A DNA stretch of 64,000 nucleotides. Source: Gavia stellata (lineage: Eukaryota; Chordata; Aves; Gaviiformes; Gaviidae). Within the stretch, counting starts at the first letter, position 1. Each line of letters starts with the position of its first letter. The stretch is taken from contig NC_082604.1 in the NCBI RefSeq assembly GCF_030936135.1, forward strand, positions 746,501-810,500, in the 5' to 3' direction. Positions 21,840 to 34,361 of this stretch are shown piece by piece. Under the pieces are notes generated by a model. It ran no database searches. It was not told the origin of the DNA and worked only from the letters and a program-made list of their open reading frames with translations. Position numbers and translations under genes: made by a program.

Positions 21840-22179
21840 CTGTAGCAAAATAAAAAAGTTGTAACGCTTCTGCTGACCAGTCAGTTAAAGAGTCAACGTG
21901 AGGGTCCACTGCACTGGGATGGCTATGCTGCAGAGATGCTCCAAGAAAGAAGCAAGTTTTTCCATGCAGCACTTGCTGCTGCCTTCGACGGAGCTGGCAG
22001 AGATGTAAGTCGGCTGCCCAGACACGCCGGCTGATTGCTAACTAGAGTCACCGACCTCGCCACACAGCCAGCAGCCTTGTGGGCTGTGCTCTGATCCTGG
22101 ACATTCTGAGGTGCAAGTGCTGGCTCTAGGTAAGGTCCAACCAGTGCAGCGCTTAACATCTCACCTACTGCCTCACCCT

Positions 22180-22904
22180 GGAGGGAATGGAAAGCTGGAG
22201 GCTGGAAAGCTGCCCGGCAGAAAAGGACCTGGGGCTGTTGATTGACAGCCAGCTGAAGATGAGCCAGCAGTGTGCCCAGGTGGCCAAGGCGGCCAACAGC
22301 ATCCTGGCCTGTATCAGAAATGGTGTGGCCATCATGAGCAGGGAGGGGATCGTGCCCCTGTACTCGGCGCTAGTGAGGCCACACCTCGAATGCTGTGTTC
22401 AGTTTGGGGCCCCTCACTACAAGAAAGACATTGAGGTGCTGGAGCATGTCCAGAGAAGGAAGGGCAAGGAAGCTGCTGAGGGGTCTGGAGCACAAGTCTG
22501 ATGAGGAGTGGCTGAGGGAACTGGGGATGTTCGGTCTGGAGAAGAGGAGGCTGTGGGGAGATCTCATCACTCTCTACAACAACCTGAAAGGGGGTTGCGG
22601 AGAGGTGGGTGTTGGTCTCTTCTCCCAAGTGACAAGTGACAGGACAAGAGGAAATAGCCTCAAGTTGCGCCAGGGGAGGTTCAGGTTGGATATTAGGAAA
22701 AACTTCTATACTGAGAAAGTGGTGAAGCATTGGGACAGGCTGCCCAGGGAGGTGGTGGAGTCACCATCACTGGAGGTGTTCAAGGAATGTGTGGACGTGG
22801 CATTGTGGGACACGGTTTAGTGGGCATGGTGGTCTGGGGTTGATGGTTTGACTAGCTGATCTCACAGGTCATTTCCAACCTTAATGATTCTGTGATTCTG
22901 TGAA
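22180..22904 (+). mobile_element. CR1 3' end in a SYBU-like intron (copy A)
   Basis: It encodes, with frameshifts, the end of CR1 ORF2 ([20 protein letters not shown], then [18 protein letters not shown]). It ends in TGATTCTGTGATTCTGTGA, the CR1-type terminal repeat. It lies in the intron between the exons at 21839 and 23805, antisense to the gene. The copy at 56797-57521 differs far more from it than the surrounding intron does. Confidence 0.9.
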
Positions 22905-23804
22905 ATGAGGAACTGCTGCCTGGATGCGTCCCCTGTGCCTGCCAGCAGCTCGTCACGTACAGCCAGAGCCAACACTGGCCTCAGACAGCAGGAGGGCTCG
23001 GGGCTGCAGGCACCTGGCTTGCTTTGCACCCACCCAGCCCAGCGTGGAGCCAGAGGCTGCTGCCTTGACTTGCAAGCAAGTGGGGAGAGGGGGCCCTTAC
23101 TGAGATCCAGCCCTCCCAGATGCAGAGGTCGGGCTATCCCGAGCTGGTCCAAGGGGTCCCTGGGACTCTGCCTTGGGGCTCCACTCAAACACCCCTTTGT
23201 GCCCCCCTGGGCTGTGTGTGCTGGAGAGCCAGCTCTCAGAGTGCAGCTTTAGTAAACGAGATGACAGAGATGACATCTGTTGCTGTGGAATACACATTGC
23301 TGCTTTTTTGCTCAGCATCCATACAAAGGGCTCTTGCGAAAAATTCAGTATCTAAGCGACAAAACCACAAGCGGGCACACTGGTTGGTGTAAGAGCTTTT
23401 CTTTCATTAGGGGAGAAGGGGGACAGTTGTAGTCATCTTTCACTGAGTCAAGTAGAACAGGAGGCTAAGGTAATAACATGCTTGCAAGTCGAAACTCTTA
23501 TGTAGAAAAGGTCTCAATGCTAAATCAGACTGGTAAAAAATGACCCTTTAAAAATATTCTGCTAGGGAAGTTCAAAAAAGGGAAAAGAGGCAGCCATATT
23601 CATAACTAAACTGCATGGTACGTATTCACGGAGCATGCTATGAAACCTGAAATACCTGAAACGAACCTAATCAGATTGATCATATTTCAAATTTCTTAAT
23701 GAAGACTTTATGTGGTCCAGAAACGAGTAAAAACATTCAGGATTCCCACCCCTAAATGCTCCTGAAATAATCTTTCTAATTCTGATTCCTGAAGTGAAAT
23801 ATAC
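22905..23804. other. Intron of the SYBU-like gene (copy A)
   Basis: This is unique sequence between the CR1 insertion and the next exon, nearly identical in copy C. No further gene or RNA is recognised. Confidence 0.6.
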
Positions 23805-23915
23805 CTTTCTTTAAGTTTGCTCTCAGATTCCTTCAGCTTTGTTTTCAAATGCCGCACTGTAAGTTCCTTCTGCTGCAGAGGAGTCAAGCACTGCTCTGGA
23901 TTTTCTGGCTTCATG
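23805..23915 (-). CDS. SYBU-like: Syntabulin-like gene, internal exon (copy A)
   Basis: The exon encodes MKPENPEQCLTPLQQKEL and then TVRHLKTKLKESESKLKER, the start of the syntabulin coiled coil. It ends at a clear donor (AAAG/GTATAT, 23804-23801). The phase joins it exactly to the last exon (R-E-T-E-I). The acceptor is uncertain. The residues just upstream (SCGDNHS) are conserved in the family, but between them and the poly-T tract there is no AG. The first usable AG is CACAG/C at 23916, which would drop CGDNHS. With that acceptor the exon also joins in frame to the exon at 26087-26189. In the family a long serine-rich stretch precedes this point; I did not find it here. Confidence 0.7.
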
Positions 23916-23939
23916 CTGTGATTGTCACCACAAGAAATG

Positions 23940-26086
23940 GTGACAAGAAAAAAAAAAAATCAAACCATCACATAACATCACTCCTACAGTTCTTAAGTCC
24001 TGGCAAAAAGAAAAACATCCCATACACTAATACAAAGCTTGACTCATTTGGGGCTCCGCACCGCCTGCACAAGTCACTTCCTCCGGCAAATCAAAGTACT
24101 TGAGGAAATGGCTGATTTGTGGCTATGTGCAAAATTTGCTATTTGTTATACTTGTCTTCAGTGCAGGGAGACATTTCACTTTAAAACACCCAGCCAACCC
24201 CTCACCCTAAACAGGTGTGGTGTGCCCAAGGGCAGGCAGCCGGGCCACCGGCAAAGGCACCCAGCTGCAGACACGGCCAGGTGAGGTAGTGTAGGGACTG
24301 CGTTCAGCTCCACATGTCAGGTAGGAAGCTGAGCACCCTGAAACCTAGATTCATCCTGTCTAGCTTTAGGTGCGTATCTGACATGCTTGGCTGTTGTGTT
24401 GCCTGAGAGAGAGAGAGAGAGAGAGAGGGCAACAGCAGCAGCGTGGTGGCAATTTCTTCTCTGCAATACGTGTTGCATGCTCTGACAGGTATCTGTTTTC
24501 TTTCCTGTACGGGAAACTGCACAGAGAGGTGCCTAAGGCTGGGCAGGGTGAATTTTCACCCGAGTGTATCATATTTTCTATACTACCCCATCCAAGACTC
24601 TCCAAAGCGAAAGGACCCTTATACGAAAGAACCAGTAAATCCACATGGGAATTGATGCCATGAAACCACATGAAGGAGCCTGCCTTGGAGTGACAACCAA
24701 CTACAAAGGGCTTTGACTAAAAGTAACCTTGAATTTTACAGTGCTGAAACAATAAAGCTTTTACAGGGGATGGAGCACCCTGTTGACTGGCGAACCACCA
24801 ATATGAGGTTTCTAGTCTCCCTCATATAGATCTACCTTTCTTTTCCTACTCTTTACTAAAGAATCGGACTGTCAACTGTGTGCTTGACAGCAATTCGTAT
24901 CTGCACTGCCCAACAGCTGCCAAAGGGCTGGGGTGCTCTGAGGACAGCTTCTCGAGGGGCATTCCTCACTTGCTTTGCCTTCTGCACTACTACGCTGCTA
25001 ACTTCATCCTCTCATGCCAGTTGTTCTTCTAAACTGTAACGGAAGGGCTGTTTTCAAAAAAATATGGTAAAAGGCAAATCCAGACAGCAAAAGAGAAAGC
25101 TTAAACATAAAAATTGAAATACCACAGAATTAGGAAGCAAGCTCTCTTCTCAAAATCGTCTGACTTGGTTTCCTCCCTTCTCCGAAAATGGAACAGTTTA
25201 TAAGGAACAGGTGGTTGAGTGGCTGCTGCAGACCTTCATCGCACTGCTGCCGTTTGGGTCATTTTATAACCATTTCACAATGAAGTGCAGGACTGTGGCT
25301 TGTGACAACGTGGAAACGTTTCACAGCGACTTAAGCCAAACAGTTAAAAGAGAACATATTGCAAAGGAGACATCTCTTTCCACTCGGTACAGTACAGCAT
25401 CAACTCTTGTGTGAGGCAGAATTTGCCCAGACTGTGCGTAACACAGCCACGCATTGGAAGGAGCATTCTTACAGAGGACTTCTGTCCAATTAAGTAGGTC
25501 AGTATGCTCTAACGTAAAGTTACATTTAAATGCACAATAATCTATGAAATGATACATCATCTTACTGCAAGTAAGGTGATTTTAGGGCTTCATATTATAT
25601 CTAGTATTGCTTTTTCCCCCAGCCAGTACCTTTACTTATTAGGTTTAACCTAGAGAGCACTTCAGTAACATTTATTTTTCCAACAGTCTCATGACACAGA
25701 CAGGAAACTGCTCATTAAGCATCATTCTGCCAACCTCTGTACACTGGGGCAAGCTGCGACCTTGGAGACGTGTGTGCCTGAAGCACAGGGCTATCCCACT
25801 GCCAGTCCCAGCCTGCCTGCCAGCTCTTCCACAAAGGGCAGGAAACCAGTCCTGTCTGTTTGAACTCTTTGGTTTTAGTCTCCAAACACAGCATTTGTAT
25901 TTTTTTTTCTTCTTTCTCATATCACAGGTCTCATCAACATAAGTACTGCCCGAGAGCACAGCATCACCCAAATTGTTTTAAAACTCACAATACTGCTATT
26001 GTCTGTATTAGCTGCAAGACCTTACAGAGTAGTCTACCTCTGCACTAGTGACGCTTGCACTATTCACGAAAGATTGCTTTGCTTAC
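23940..26086. other. Intron of the SYBU-like gene (copy A)
   Basis: This is unique, mostly AT-rich DNA shared with copy C. It includes a GA microsatellite at 24408-24428 and a poly-A/T tract next to the exon. A short forward frame at 25211-25414 is longer in copy C (59678-60028) because of a small indel, so it is not conserved as a protein. Confidence 0.6.
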
Positions 26087-26189
26087 TTGAGAGAAAAAGA
26101 AGATCTTTTGCTTCCAGCAGCAGACACATGGACTTCAGGCGCTGAAATACCGCCCATGCTGCCTGAAGACCTGAAATCGGCTTCACTCC
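26087..26189 (-). CDS. SYBU-like: Syntabulin-like gene, upstream exon (copy A)
   Basis: This 103-nt exon lies between a strong acceptor (CCTTTTCCTTGCCAG) and a strong donor (CAA/GTAAGC). It encodes SEADFRSSGSMGGISAPEVH followed by VSAAGSKRSSFSL, which matches the family segment rich in serine around SISAPEVH. It starts with two nucleotides completing a codon and leaves two at the end. Exons encoding the N-terminal part of syntabulin were not found between here and 32658, so the gene may be partial or have an altered start. Confidence 0.75.
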
Positions 26190-29100
26190 CTGGCAAGGAA
26201 AAGGGAAGAGTAAAAACATGATGATAACTCAAAGTCTGTTTTCAAAATAACAATGAATCACAAGCATCCTTCCTTTGTCCGTCCTGTGTGCATTTTAGAA
26301 GTGGCATGAATTTTCAAACATCCCTGAGGACAAGCGCTGGGCTTGTTCCAGATTTTCAACGTGTCTTCAGAACCAGCACTTCAACAAGAGCAGAAAAAAA
26401 CATTTGAACACAAACCCCTCATGCTACAGAAGTCATTTTAGGATGTAGCTAGGAACATTTGTCGTGACAACCTGTTCGCTTTCTCACAGCCATCAGCACG
26501 TGAATGAGGCTGCTCACGTGGCTCCTTCAGAAGCCCAGTGATTTGGAACACACAATTGTGATGTCAAATGAGAACCAAAAATAGAGTGAAGGCATCTAAA
26601 ACACAACCTCCCCAGGATTTAGGTATCTAGGTGCATAAACGCAAGTAAAATCCCAGTGTTTAAAGGGGCCAAATGTTCGAAATGCCACCACTATCTCTCT
26701 GCAAAGACCTGCTTAGGTCTTTATGGTCGAGCTTCCACTTTTGAGCCCAGTAACCACCAACCTACCCCATGGCCTTATACCACAGTGAAATCAAGTAGGT
26801 GAGATGTGCATGACTAAGATAAAGACATTCCCTTTGCTTTCTATGCCTACATATAAATACAGATACATAAACAGAAGGAACATACAGACATATCTACTCA
26901 ACACTGCTCAAAAAGTATTAAAAGGAATCGCTCTGAGGGAAACAAATACTTTTAGGGAAGTAATTTGGTCACCAAAAACCAAAGTTCAGCGAACACTGAA
27001 ACTATTTATAATTTGAAGTCAAACATGGCCAGAAAATGGAAAACCAGAATTTTTTTTCTGTCCGAAATGACACTTCAATTTTGAAAACTGTCAAATTTCT
27101 TTCTTCTTTTAAAAAGGGGTGAAAACATTTAAAAATCTCCCCAGTCATTCTAAATATTTTAGGTTGAGTATCATCTTTGTTCAGTCTGAAACACAGGTTT
27201 TCTTTAATGTATTGATTTGGCAGCAAAGCCCCAAATCAGTTATTCCCATAGCTCCACTTTGAACACAACAAGGTGTCAGACAAAAAAAGAAATAGGGGAT
27301 GTAAAGGAAAAGAGAACAGGGAATAATCTACCAAGTCCTGAGTAAACATTGCTCAGAAAACAGTTCCCATCTCAGGATTCTCATTAAAAAGGCATTAATA
27401 ACCTGCAGGAATCCCAAAAAAGGTCAACAAAAATGGTAACACGATTACAGGGCACTGTTTAGGAAGGGAGATGATGGGAACTTGTATGTTCTAAGATAAA
27501 AAGAAATACTGGCAACACAGGGAGGAGGAACACAGCTGGAAAACTGTAGAGAAACTGTAGAGAAAACCAGGTAACAGCAACACAGGATTCTGGCTGCGAT
27601 GCGTGTTATTTCATGAAAAATGACTTGAAATAAAATCTGATGGTTGGTGGGAGTTGTGCATGGTAAAATGTAGCTGGAGTAGGTTCAGAATACTTTAACC
27701 AGGGAATCAGAAAGCTATTTTAAACATTGGCATAAATAATGAAGATTGTAATTTAAAAGCAGAGCACAAAAAAAGTATCTCCCAAGGGAAGATTCATAAC
27801 AGCCTCTTTCATATGCACAGTATTTCTTTCTGTGGAGGTGAAATGAGCTAAAAGTCACAGAAAACAGTCAGAAAGAGCAGAAAATTTGCTGCAGTAAATA
27901 CCCAAATTGCAAAGCATGTTCTAGCTTGACCTCACGCCTATTTTAAAACAAATACTTAAGAGTGTGCAGTGTGTGTAGCATCGGCTTCTCTTTTTTGACT
28001 CATCTTCCAGACTGCTTGAATATACAAAAAGGAATTTTTTTGACTAAAGATCACAGCTATTGCCATCTTCCATACCTGCCTCAACTCTGACCTTGAAACC
28101 CCAGGGCCCTTCTTATGCCAGAACTCAGCCATCTTTTCCAGATGCAGGAGCACGTCCCCACAATCCCCACGAGACCTGCATCTCTGCCAAAAGGCATGTG
28201 GAGCTAAAAGATGAATTGGCTGGCATGGGTCTCACCCTGTCCAGCAGCCCGGCGGCTCAGGCGCTCCCTGCAAAAGTCCCATCTCTGCATCCCCTACTCA
28301 CTCAGCTTTGCAGTCGGAGCCGTGGCTTTCTCATGGACCAAGCGCGAGGCTAAGCTCGAGGTGGCAGGCATCCTGAGGCGAGAACCTCCCTTTAACGGTG
28401 GGCATCCCACTCTCTGTAAATCTGGAGCGGTATCGAGGCAATTAACGGGCCAGAGAGAGAGAGAGAGAGAAAGGAGTTATGGTGTGCCTGCTGGGAACTT
28501 GGCTTCAAACCCTCAATAAAACCGTTACTGAATGATATGAAGTGGAACAGCTTCCCTGGAGCAGACTCCCTGCATCCCCTCAGCCTGCCAAGCAGCCTGC
28601 TGTTAGGGCACCCTTCTCCTCTGTCCTCAAGTCCATCCTCCAAGAGGCAAACACATCTAAATAGAAGTTTCTTTTCCCTTTACTGAACTAAGTAACAGGC
28701 ATCTCCTTTTTTTTTTTTTTTTCTGTGAGGAAGGAGATAAGTACCTAACTGCGGAAGATTTGTGCCCGACACCCTGAATTGCAGGTGGCCTGTGCCGCCA
28801 GCCCAGGGCTGAGCAGTTCATTATTTAGGACAGATGGGATTCAGGCTTTCGCCTTTTACTTGCCCATTCCTCCTTTGTAACTTCCTGACTTCTTTTTTGC
28901 ATCCTCCATTTTCGCTGTGATGTCTGGGCTCTTGCTACAGCCTAAGAGTCTTCTGAACAAAAGGAGAGACGTGTCTTGAGAGTCCACAGCCCAACCACTA
29001 ATTGTCTACATCTCCACTAAGCAACAGCAACCATCATTTTTTAGAAGGGGGTGGCTCATAAAATTTGCAACACAGAATTAAAAGATCACTTTTCTAGGCC

Positions 29101-32100
29101 ACTTGAATTCAACAGAAACTTGTAGATTTGCGTTCAAACATACAAAACACTTCAAAGCCAAAACCCTTTGTAAGTGCTACTTAGCTTATTCTCCTTTGAA
29201 ATAAATGCTTGGCTATTTGAACATGTTTTCCACATCAATTCAACTAAATTTGTTTAAATTCAAACTTTAAATCGAAGAACTATAAAAATCCAAACTAACG
29301 AAAATAGCACTACGCTAATAATTTTTATCTAACACTTAAAGCATCTTTTGCTCAAAATATTTATATTCCGATTAAATTCCAGAAGTATCTCTCGGATGTT
29401 ACAGAGCACCTTTTTCACTTCAGTGCAATTTAGTTAGCTTATGTTCTAAAAATACTTCATGCCTGCTGACTAACAAAATTCATGGTGCGAAATGAGATAC
29501 AGAAATTTCCCTGTGCAATGCTAGGCGCCTTGGGCAGCGGTCCTCAGAAACAGGACAAACAGAGAGTGCCTAAGCTTATCAGGGATGAAGAGAAGAGGAA
29601 AAGGCATCTAATTAGACCTACTTGAAAGATCCAAGCGTGATCTTCAAACACAAACTTTCTTCGGCAGCTGAATGTCCAAGACTGACTTTCCTTTCTGTTG
29701 AACAAAAAAACCCCCAAAACCCTAAACAAACAAAAAAGGAGAGATAAAAGAGACAGAGACTGTACTTGGCTTCCATAAGGGCTAACAGCAGAGCTGTCAG
29801 AGACCTGATGAGGACCACAGGAGACTGGGGTGGGATTCATCTGACTAAACACGAATGTCTCTAACGTAGACACCCGCGTCTGAGCCAACCTCGGTCCCAT
29901 TTTTAGACAACAGAGAGTTACTCAGTAGAACCAGTGAGTTCAAGGCACTGCTTACCTTATCCTAAAGTAAATGCTTACATATTTGGGCAGAAAGACCGCA
30001 CACTAGACTCACTGATTTTATTTGTTATATCTCCTTTAAAACAAAATAGGACCTCAGTCCACTTCTGCAGGCAGAGACAATTACAGCTACATTACAGATA
30101 CACAACTGAGGTCAGACAAATGACAGTCCATCTCTGCTCTACCCAATTTGGCTCAAGACCGTGAATTTACATCTCCCTCGCCTCCCAACAGCTCCCGTAA
30201 CCCCCAGAAGAAGGGAAATGGCAGATTCACCTCTTAAAGCTCTTCCACTTAGGAAGTGGAAAGAGAGACAGTCCCCACCCACAGCCCACAGCTCCTGAAC
30301 GTCATCTGAGACCTGTAGATTCAAATGTCACCTCTTCTAAATCACAAACACGGAGGGGTTTATGCCAGACAGAGGAGCTCCAACGGGATCTACTGGCTGT
30401 GCCGGGTCCGTTGAGCCACCTGGGAGGGACCACTCACAAACTGCCACCGGAACCCAAACGTTCTGAAGCGTGCGGGGGAGGGCGGGGCTATGCAAATGAC
30501 GGACCCCCAACAGCCGCATCCACCCCCCACCACCCACCAGACTTCACAGCGCTGGTGCCTTCCAGACCTCACAGCTCCAACTGCTACAGCACACCACACC
30601 TTCCCAGGGTGACGCCCCGCCATGCCCAACTCCAGGACGCAAGCTTTGAGGATAGCACGGGCTTGAACCCGGACATGGCGTCCTCGCTCCTGGAGGGCGA
30701 GATGTGCGTGTTCATCTCCCTCTGAAAGAGGAAAAAACAACATTAGAAACCCTCAACCCGACATGACAATAGCTTTAACTCATTTAAACCAGACACAGAA
30801 GATGTTTCTATGAACTTCTGATCCTAGTATTTAGGAACAAAAATACAGGCTTTAGACAAGTATGATTAATTGAAGGAAATCACACCAGATAATCTCAATG
30901 CCACTTTAAAGAGGATTTCATATTGAAGCAAGCTGGGAGGGGATTTTGTCAGCCAGGAATCCATCAGCAAGCACTTCAGTCTTTAAGGGAACTGATCTTT
31001 GTAACACTGAAGGGATATTTTTCATTATAAAACCATTTACTTCAAGCAGGAGAAGATCATTCACTATACACTCGCACTCTGCTATTCATGTATCCCTCCC
31101 CTCCCTCCTTTTGTTTTTTAAAAAAAACCAAGTGCCACTAAGCAGTATTTCTGATGGAAGGCAAATGTGGGTAAGCCTTCCAGAAATACAGGCAGCTGAA
31201 ATAAGTTGTCCTCCAGTCCCACAGAGAGCATCCCAAAGGAAGACTGAGCTCCCCAACACGCCTTGCACAACTGCAACCCCTCCCCAGGAAGCCCAAACTG
31301 AAACATGATGCTTCTGAAAAATCCCAGTCCTCCGCACATGATGGTGTCAGAGCAAAAGTCTGGACAAGAACAAGAGCCCCACTTGAGGCTCAACAAAGCT
31401 GTATTTGATGCACAGTCTGGGAAAACCAGAGCCAGCAGATAACTCAGAGCTTTTACAGAAGGCCTCAGACCTCCCAGCATCAGCGCTGAGAGCAGCTTCC
31501 ATACGCCAAGCACAGGGATGGAGAAACAGCTGGTCACGAGCAATGGGTCCTTCCCAAGGTCTCCAGGCAGCCTGCACCACAGAGGGTTGCTTAAGCAAGC
31601 CGTTTGTAAGAGACAAGGTCTAGGAGGAGGCTCTTCCATAAACGGCATTCTCAAGCCGAGATCCTCGAGAACACGACCTTGCTGCTCGCTCTCTTCCCCT
31701 ACAGAGCCTGAAGGAGCTGCCCAACGGCTCAGGCAATCGCCATTTTCAAGAGAGGCAGAGTCCAGCAGTATGTAAGGCTGCCAGATCCAGAGACATCTCC
31801 TGTATGGATCCTTCCCCTGACATACAGGCCCATGCTGGCCAGACTGCTATTTATGACGGCAGCTGAAGTGCTCTGGAAGGTCGGCACACACTGGCCACTG
31901 AAAAGCTCTGCTCAGTGCTACCAGATGATTTCTAGTCAAATTCAGCAACAGAAAGACAAACGGGGAGAGGCCACAGTCCCGCGTGCAAAGGGAGCAGAGA
32001 ACAAAACAAAAGATACCGGGGGCAATTCTGGAAGCAGCAACTGGCCGTCTGGCAGACGCATTTTTGCCCTCACCTGGTTCAGGTTTTGGGGGGAAGATCT

Positions 32101-32658
32101 CCGAACCAAAGTCTTCTTTAAGCAACTCCTGCGGGTGGAGAGGAAGGCAGTTGGGAATGGGGACGAGTTAGCCGTGTCACAGGGAGAAGAACTGCAGGAA
32201 TAGAATGACAAGCGTTAGAACCACAAACAGCCAGGGGAAGGTCCTAAGAGAAATCAAACTAGAGCAGTCTTCAGCCTCACCAAGATGAAAAGAAAGGACA
32301 GGAGGAAAGAGGTCAGGAGGCAGGCAGGGAGATTCCCAGTTTTGAGTTGTATGTAGATGATCTTCAAACAAATCCTTTGTCTCCTTTTTAAACAAAAAGA
32401 ATGATCTTGAGCAGGAATGTACATGTGGGACAAGGAAGCAAGGACTGAGTTCAGCAGGCTGGATCAAAGCAGTCAGGGAACTTGTTTCAGAATTCAGAAA
32501 GAACTTGCCCATGCAACTGAAGTCCTATCTCAGAGCAAGAACTTCCGACATCTTCTACCTCTGACTTAGCAGATTTGTTAGTGAGCTACAGAAAACATTT
32601 CCCCAAAGAACTGGAGTCAAGCAGCTGCAAAGCTATAGCCTAATGGGTTTGACATCAG
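26190..32658. other. Upstream region of SYBU-like copy A, no recognised gene
   Basis: This 6.5-kb stretch has no transposon that I can name. Copy C matches it up to about 29362, where the window ends. It contains a GA repeat near 28454-28470 and a T-run near 28709. Short frames (for example 31832-32203 plus, 31118-31654 minus) have no recognisable motifs. A possible splice acceptor (TTTCCTCTTTCAG, minus strand near 30727) precedes an open stretch to about 30590, of unknown meaning. Confidence 0.5.
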
Positions 32659-33168
32659 TCACACAGAGGTATAAAGCCGACATTGGTTTATTGCAGTCCC
32701 AGGTGCAAGGGGATTTCTCCTCCTGACATGCACACCGGGTTAAGATCATGACAGGCATTTAAAACAGTTAACAAAGTTAGTTACGCCTCCTGGTTCTACC
32801 CCTTAATTAACTCTTGGTTAATACTTTTCTTACTTCATCTTCAAGTTACAGTTCTCTTAATTCACCACACATGCTCAGAGAGTAGGGGGCTAAATTGGTT
32901 TGGGGCTTTTCTAGCTCGGAGGTGTGTTCCTTAGCATTCTAATGACATTATAATGAGACGAGTTAACTGTAGGGCACTATTTTGGCAGTCCATCCTATTT
33001 TTCTACGATTCCTCCTTGTGCTAATCGTTATTGCTAGTTAGCAGAGAGTTAGTGAAGACAGTCTTTATCTCTAATATTTCTAAGTGCCAGGTGCAGTTAT
33101 TATGAAGTATCTTCTTTACATTCTTCTCACTGACTTTTAACCCTTGTTTTTCAAGACGTCCTGTATCA
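32659..33168 (-). repeat. ERV1-B 3' LTR, U5 end lost
   Basis: The start TGATACAGGACG (33168) and the polypurine tract beside it are intact. The last about 26 bp of U5 (ending CGCGTGTCA in copy A) are missing at the breakpoint. Confidence 0.85.
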
Positions 33169-33188
33169 ATTTCCCCCTTTTCTTTCCC

Positions 33189-34361
33189 CTAAGCAAATTC
33201 TTTGGCTTTTAAAAGTGGTTCGTTTTGTTTCATCATTATTTTTAGTGTCCATAATTGCCCAATAAGTTCCTTGTGTTTACACCAAAGGCTAAGATTTACT
33301 ATTGTTAATGTTGTCATAGCTATTAGTAACACCAATATCGGGTGGGTCATTATGTTTAAGATTTTGGTAGCTGGCGGGGAATACCCCCTAAACACATGCC
33401 ACCAATTGTGCTCTCCCTCTGACCTCACTCGTTCCACTGCTTGGTGTATTTCCTCTGCATCATGATGGACAGTAATTAAAGTCTTTCTTCCACTTTCTTC
33501 AACTTGTTTTAACAACCTTTTTAAATTTTCATGATGCAAGAGTTTTCTTATTAGAGTGAGATTCATTCCAATAGGGGTGGGCTGTATATCCTGAATCAAC
33601 GTATAATTAAACTGTAGCAATTGATAAGTAGTAACAGGAGCCGTGTAGGTAAAATCACATCCTGTAAGACTAACAAAGTTGCAAATGCAAATATTTGAAT
33701 GGTTACTCATGTCCACCATTTGATCATCTACTTGCACAAAATCACACTGACTTCTCAGACAAACACATCCCATACCCCTGTAAATTATGATGGTTCTTAG
33801 GGTCTCGCTGGGATGCACCTCAAAGTGACAAACATTTTGGTCAGTGTCAAGACAGATATCTTACCCTTTCATGGTGTTTCCTTCACAAATAAATCCTTGC
33901 TGGTCTCGTACGACACAGGTCTCGACATCAATAGTTTGCCACTTATTCCTGTTTTTCATAGCCCATACCCTATGTTCTGGGGGATAAAGTACAGTTCCAT
34001 GGTAATTTAATACCAGCGCAACCATCGGGTATATGTTACATACTAAAGCTTTATATATTGTTAGTACAAAAGCTGAAGCTGTGTTGTTAGTAGGGTCAAA
34101 GGTAAAATTAACCAAATGCCACCACGATTGGAATCTCCTTTCAAATTCCGTTGCATTATTCCAAATCACCTTTCGGATTTCTTTTGGTAGGATTCCGTCT
34201 TCACCTTCCCTAATGATTGCAGCTGCTATTCTCTGTATCCATAATTGAGCTTGGATACAACTGAGTGCTGTAGAAACATTAGTCAGAGCCACATCTAATG
34301 CATTTATAATTAGTGCCTTAATTCCTTTCTCAAATTTTATTTCTGCTCTTAGTTGTTCCAA
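33189..34361 (-). pseudogene. env: ERV1-B envelope-like region with protease joint
   Basis: Two open pieces remain. The upstream piece (34361-33861) begins in protease-end sequence (EQLRAEIKFEKG) and passes directly into the Env-like frame. The downstream piece (33818-33189) carries the membrane span and tail. A single stop codon (TAA where copy A has CAA) separates them near 33857. Copy A instead has a frameshift near 11905. The two copies are therefore disabled by different later lesions on top of a shared pol deletion. Confidence 0.75.

Noticed and set aside
22187..22820. Frames 22187-22501 and 22395-22820 as possible host genes
   Set aside because: The peptides are those of CR1 ORF2 ([31 protein letters not shown]) and end in the CR1 3' repeat.
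25211..25414. Forward frame in the SYBU-like intron (and 59678-60028)
   Set aside because: The two duplicates differ in its length because of a small indel upstream, and no motif or splice signal supports it.
27956..28190. Possible minus-strand exon after TTTTGGCAG in copy A
   Set aside because: In copy C the acceptor reads TTTTGGTCGAG and the peptide is unrecognised, so the acceptor is not conserved between near-identical duplicates.
28454..28470. GA repeats (also 24408, 59020, 63100) considered as regulatory elements
   Set aside because: They are simple dinucleotide microsatellites with slightly different lengths in the two copies. Nothing nearby indicates a promoter.
31832..32203. 123-codon forward frame upstream of ERV1-B
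   Set aside because: No recognisable domain, overlapping open frames on the other strand and no duplicate in the window to test conservation.
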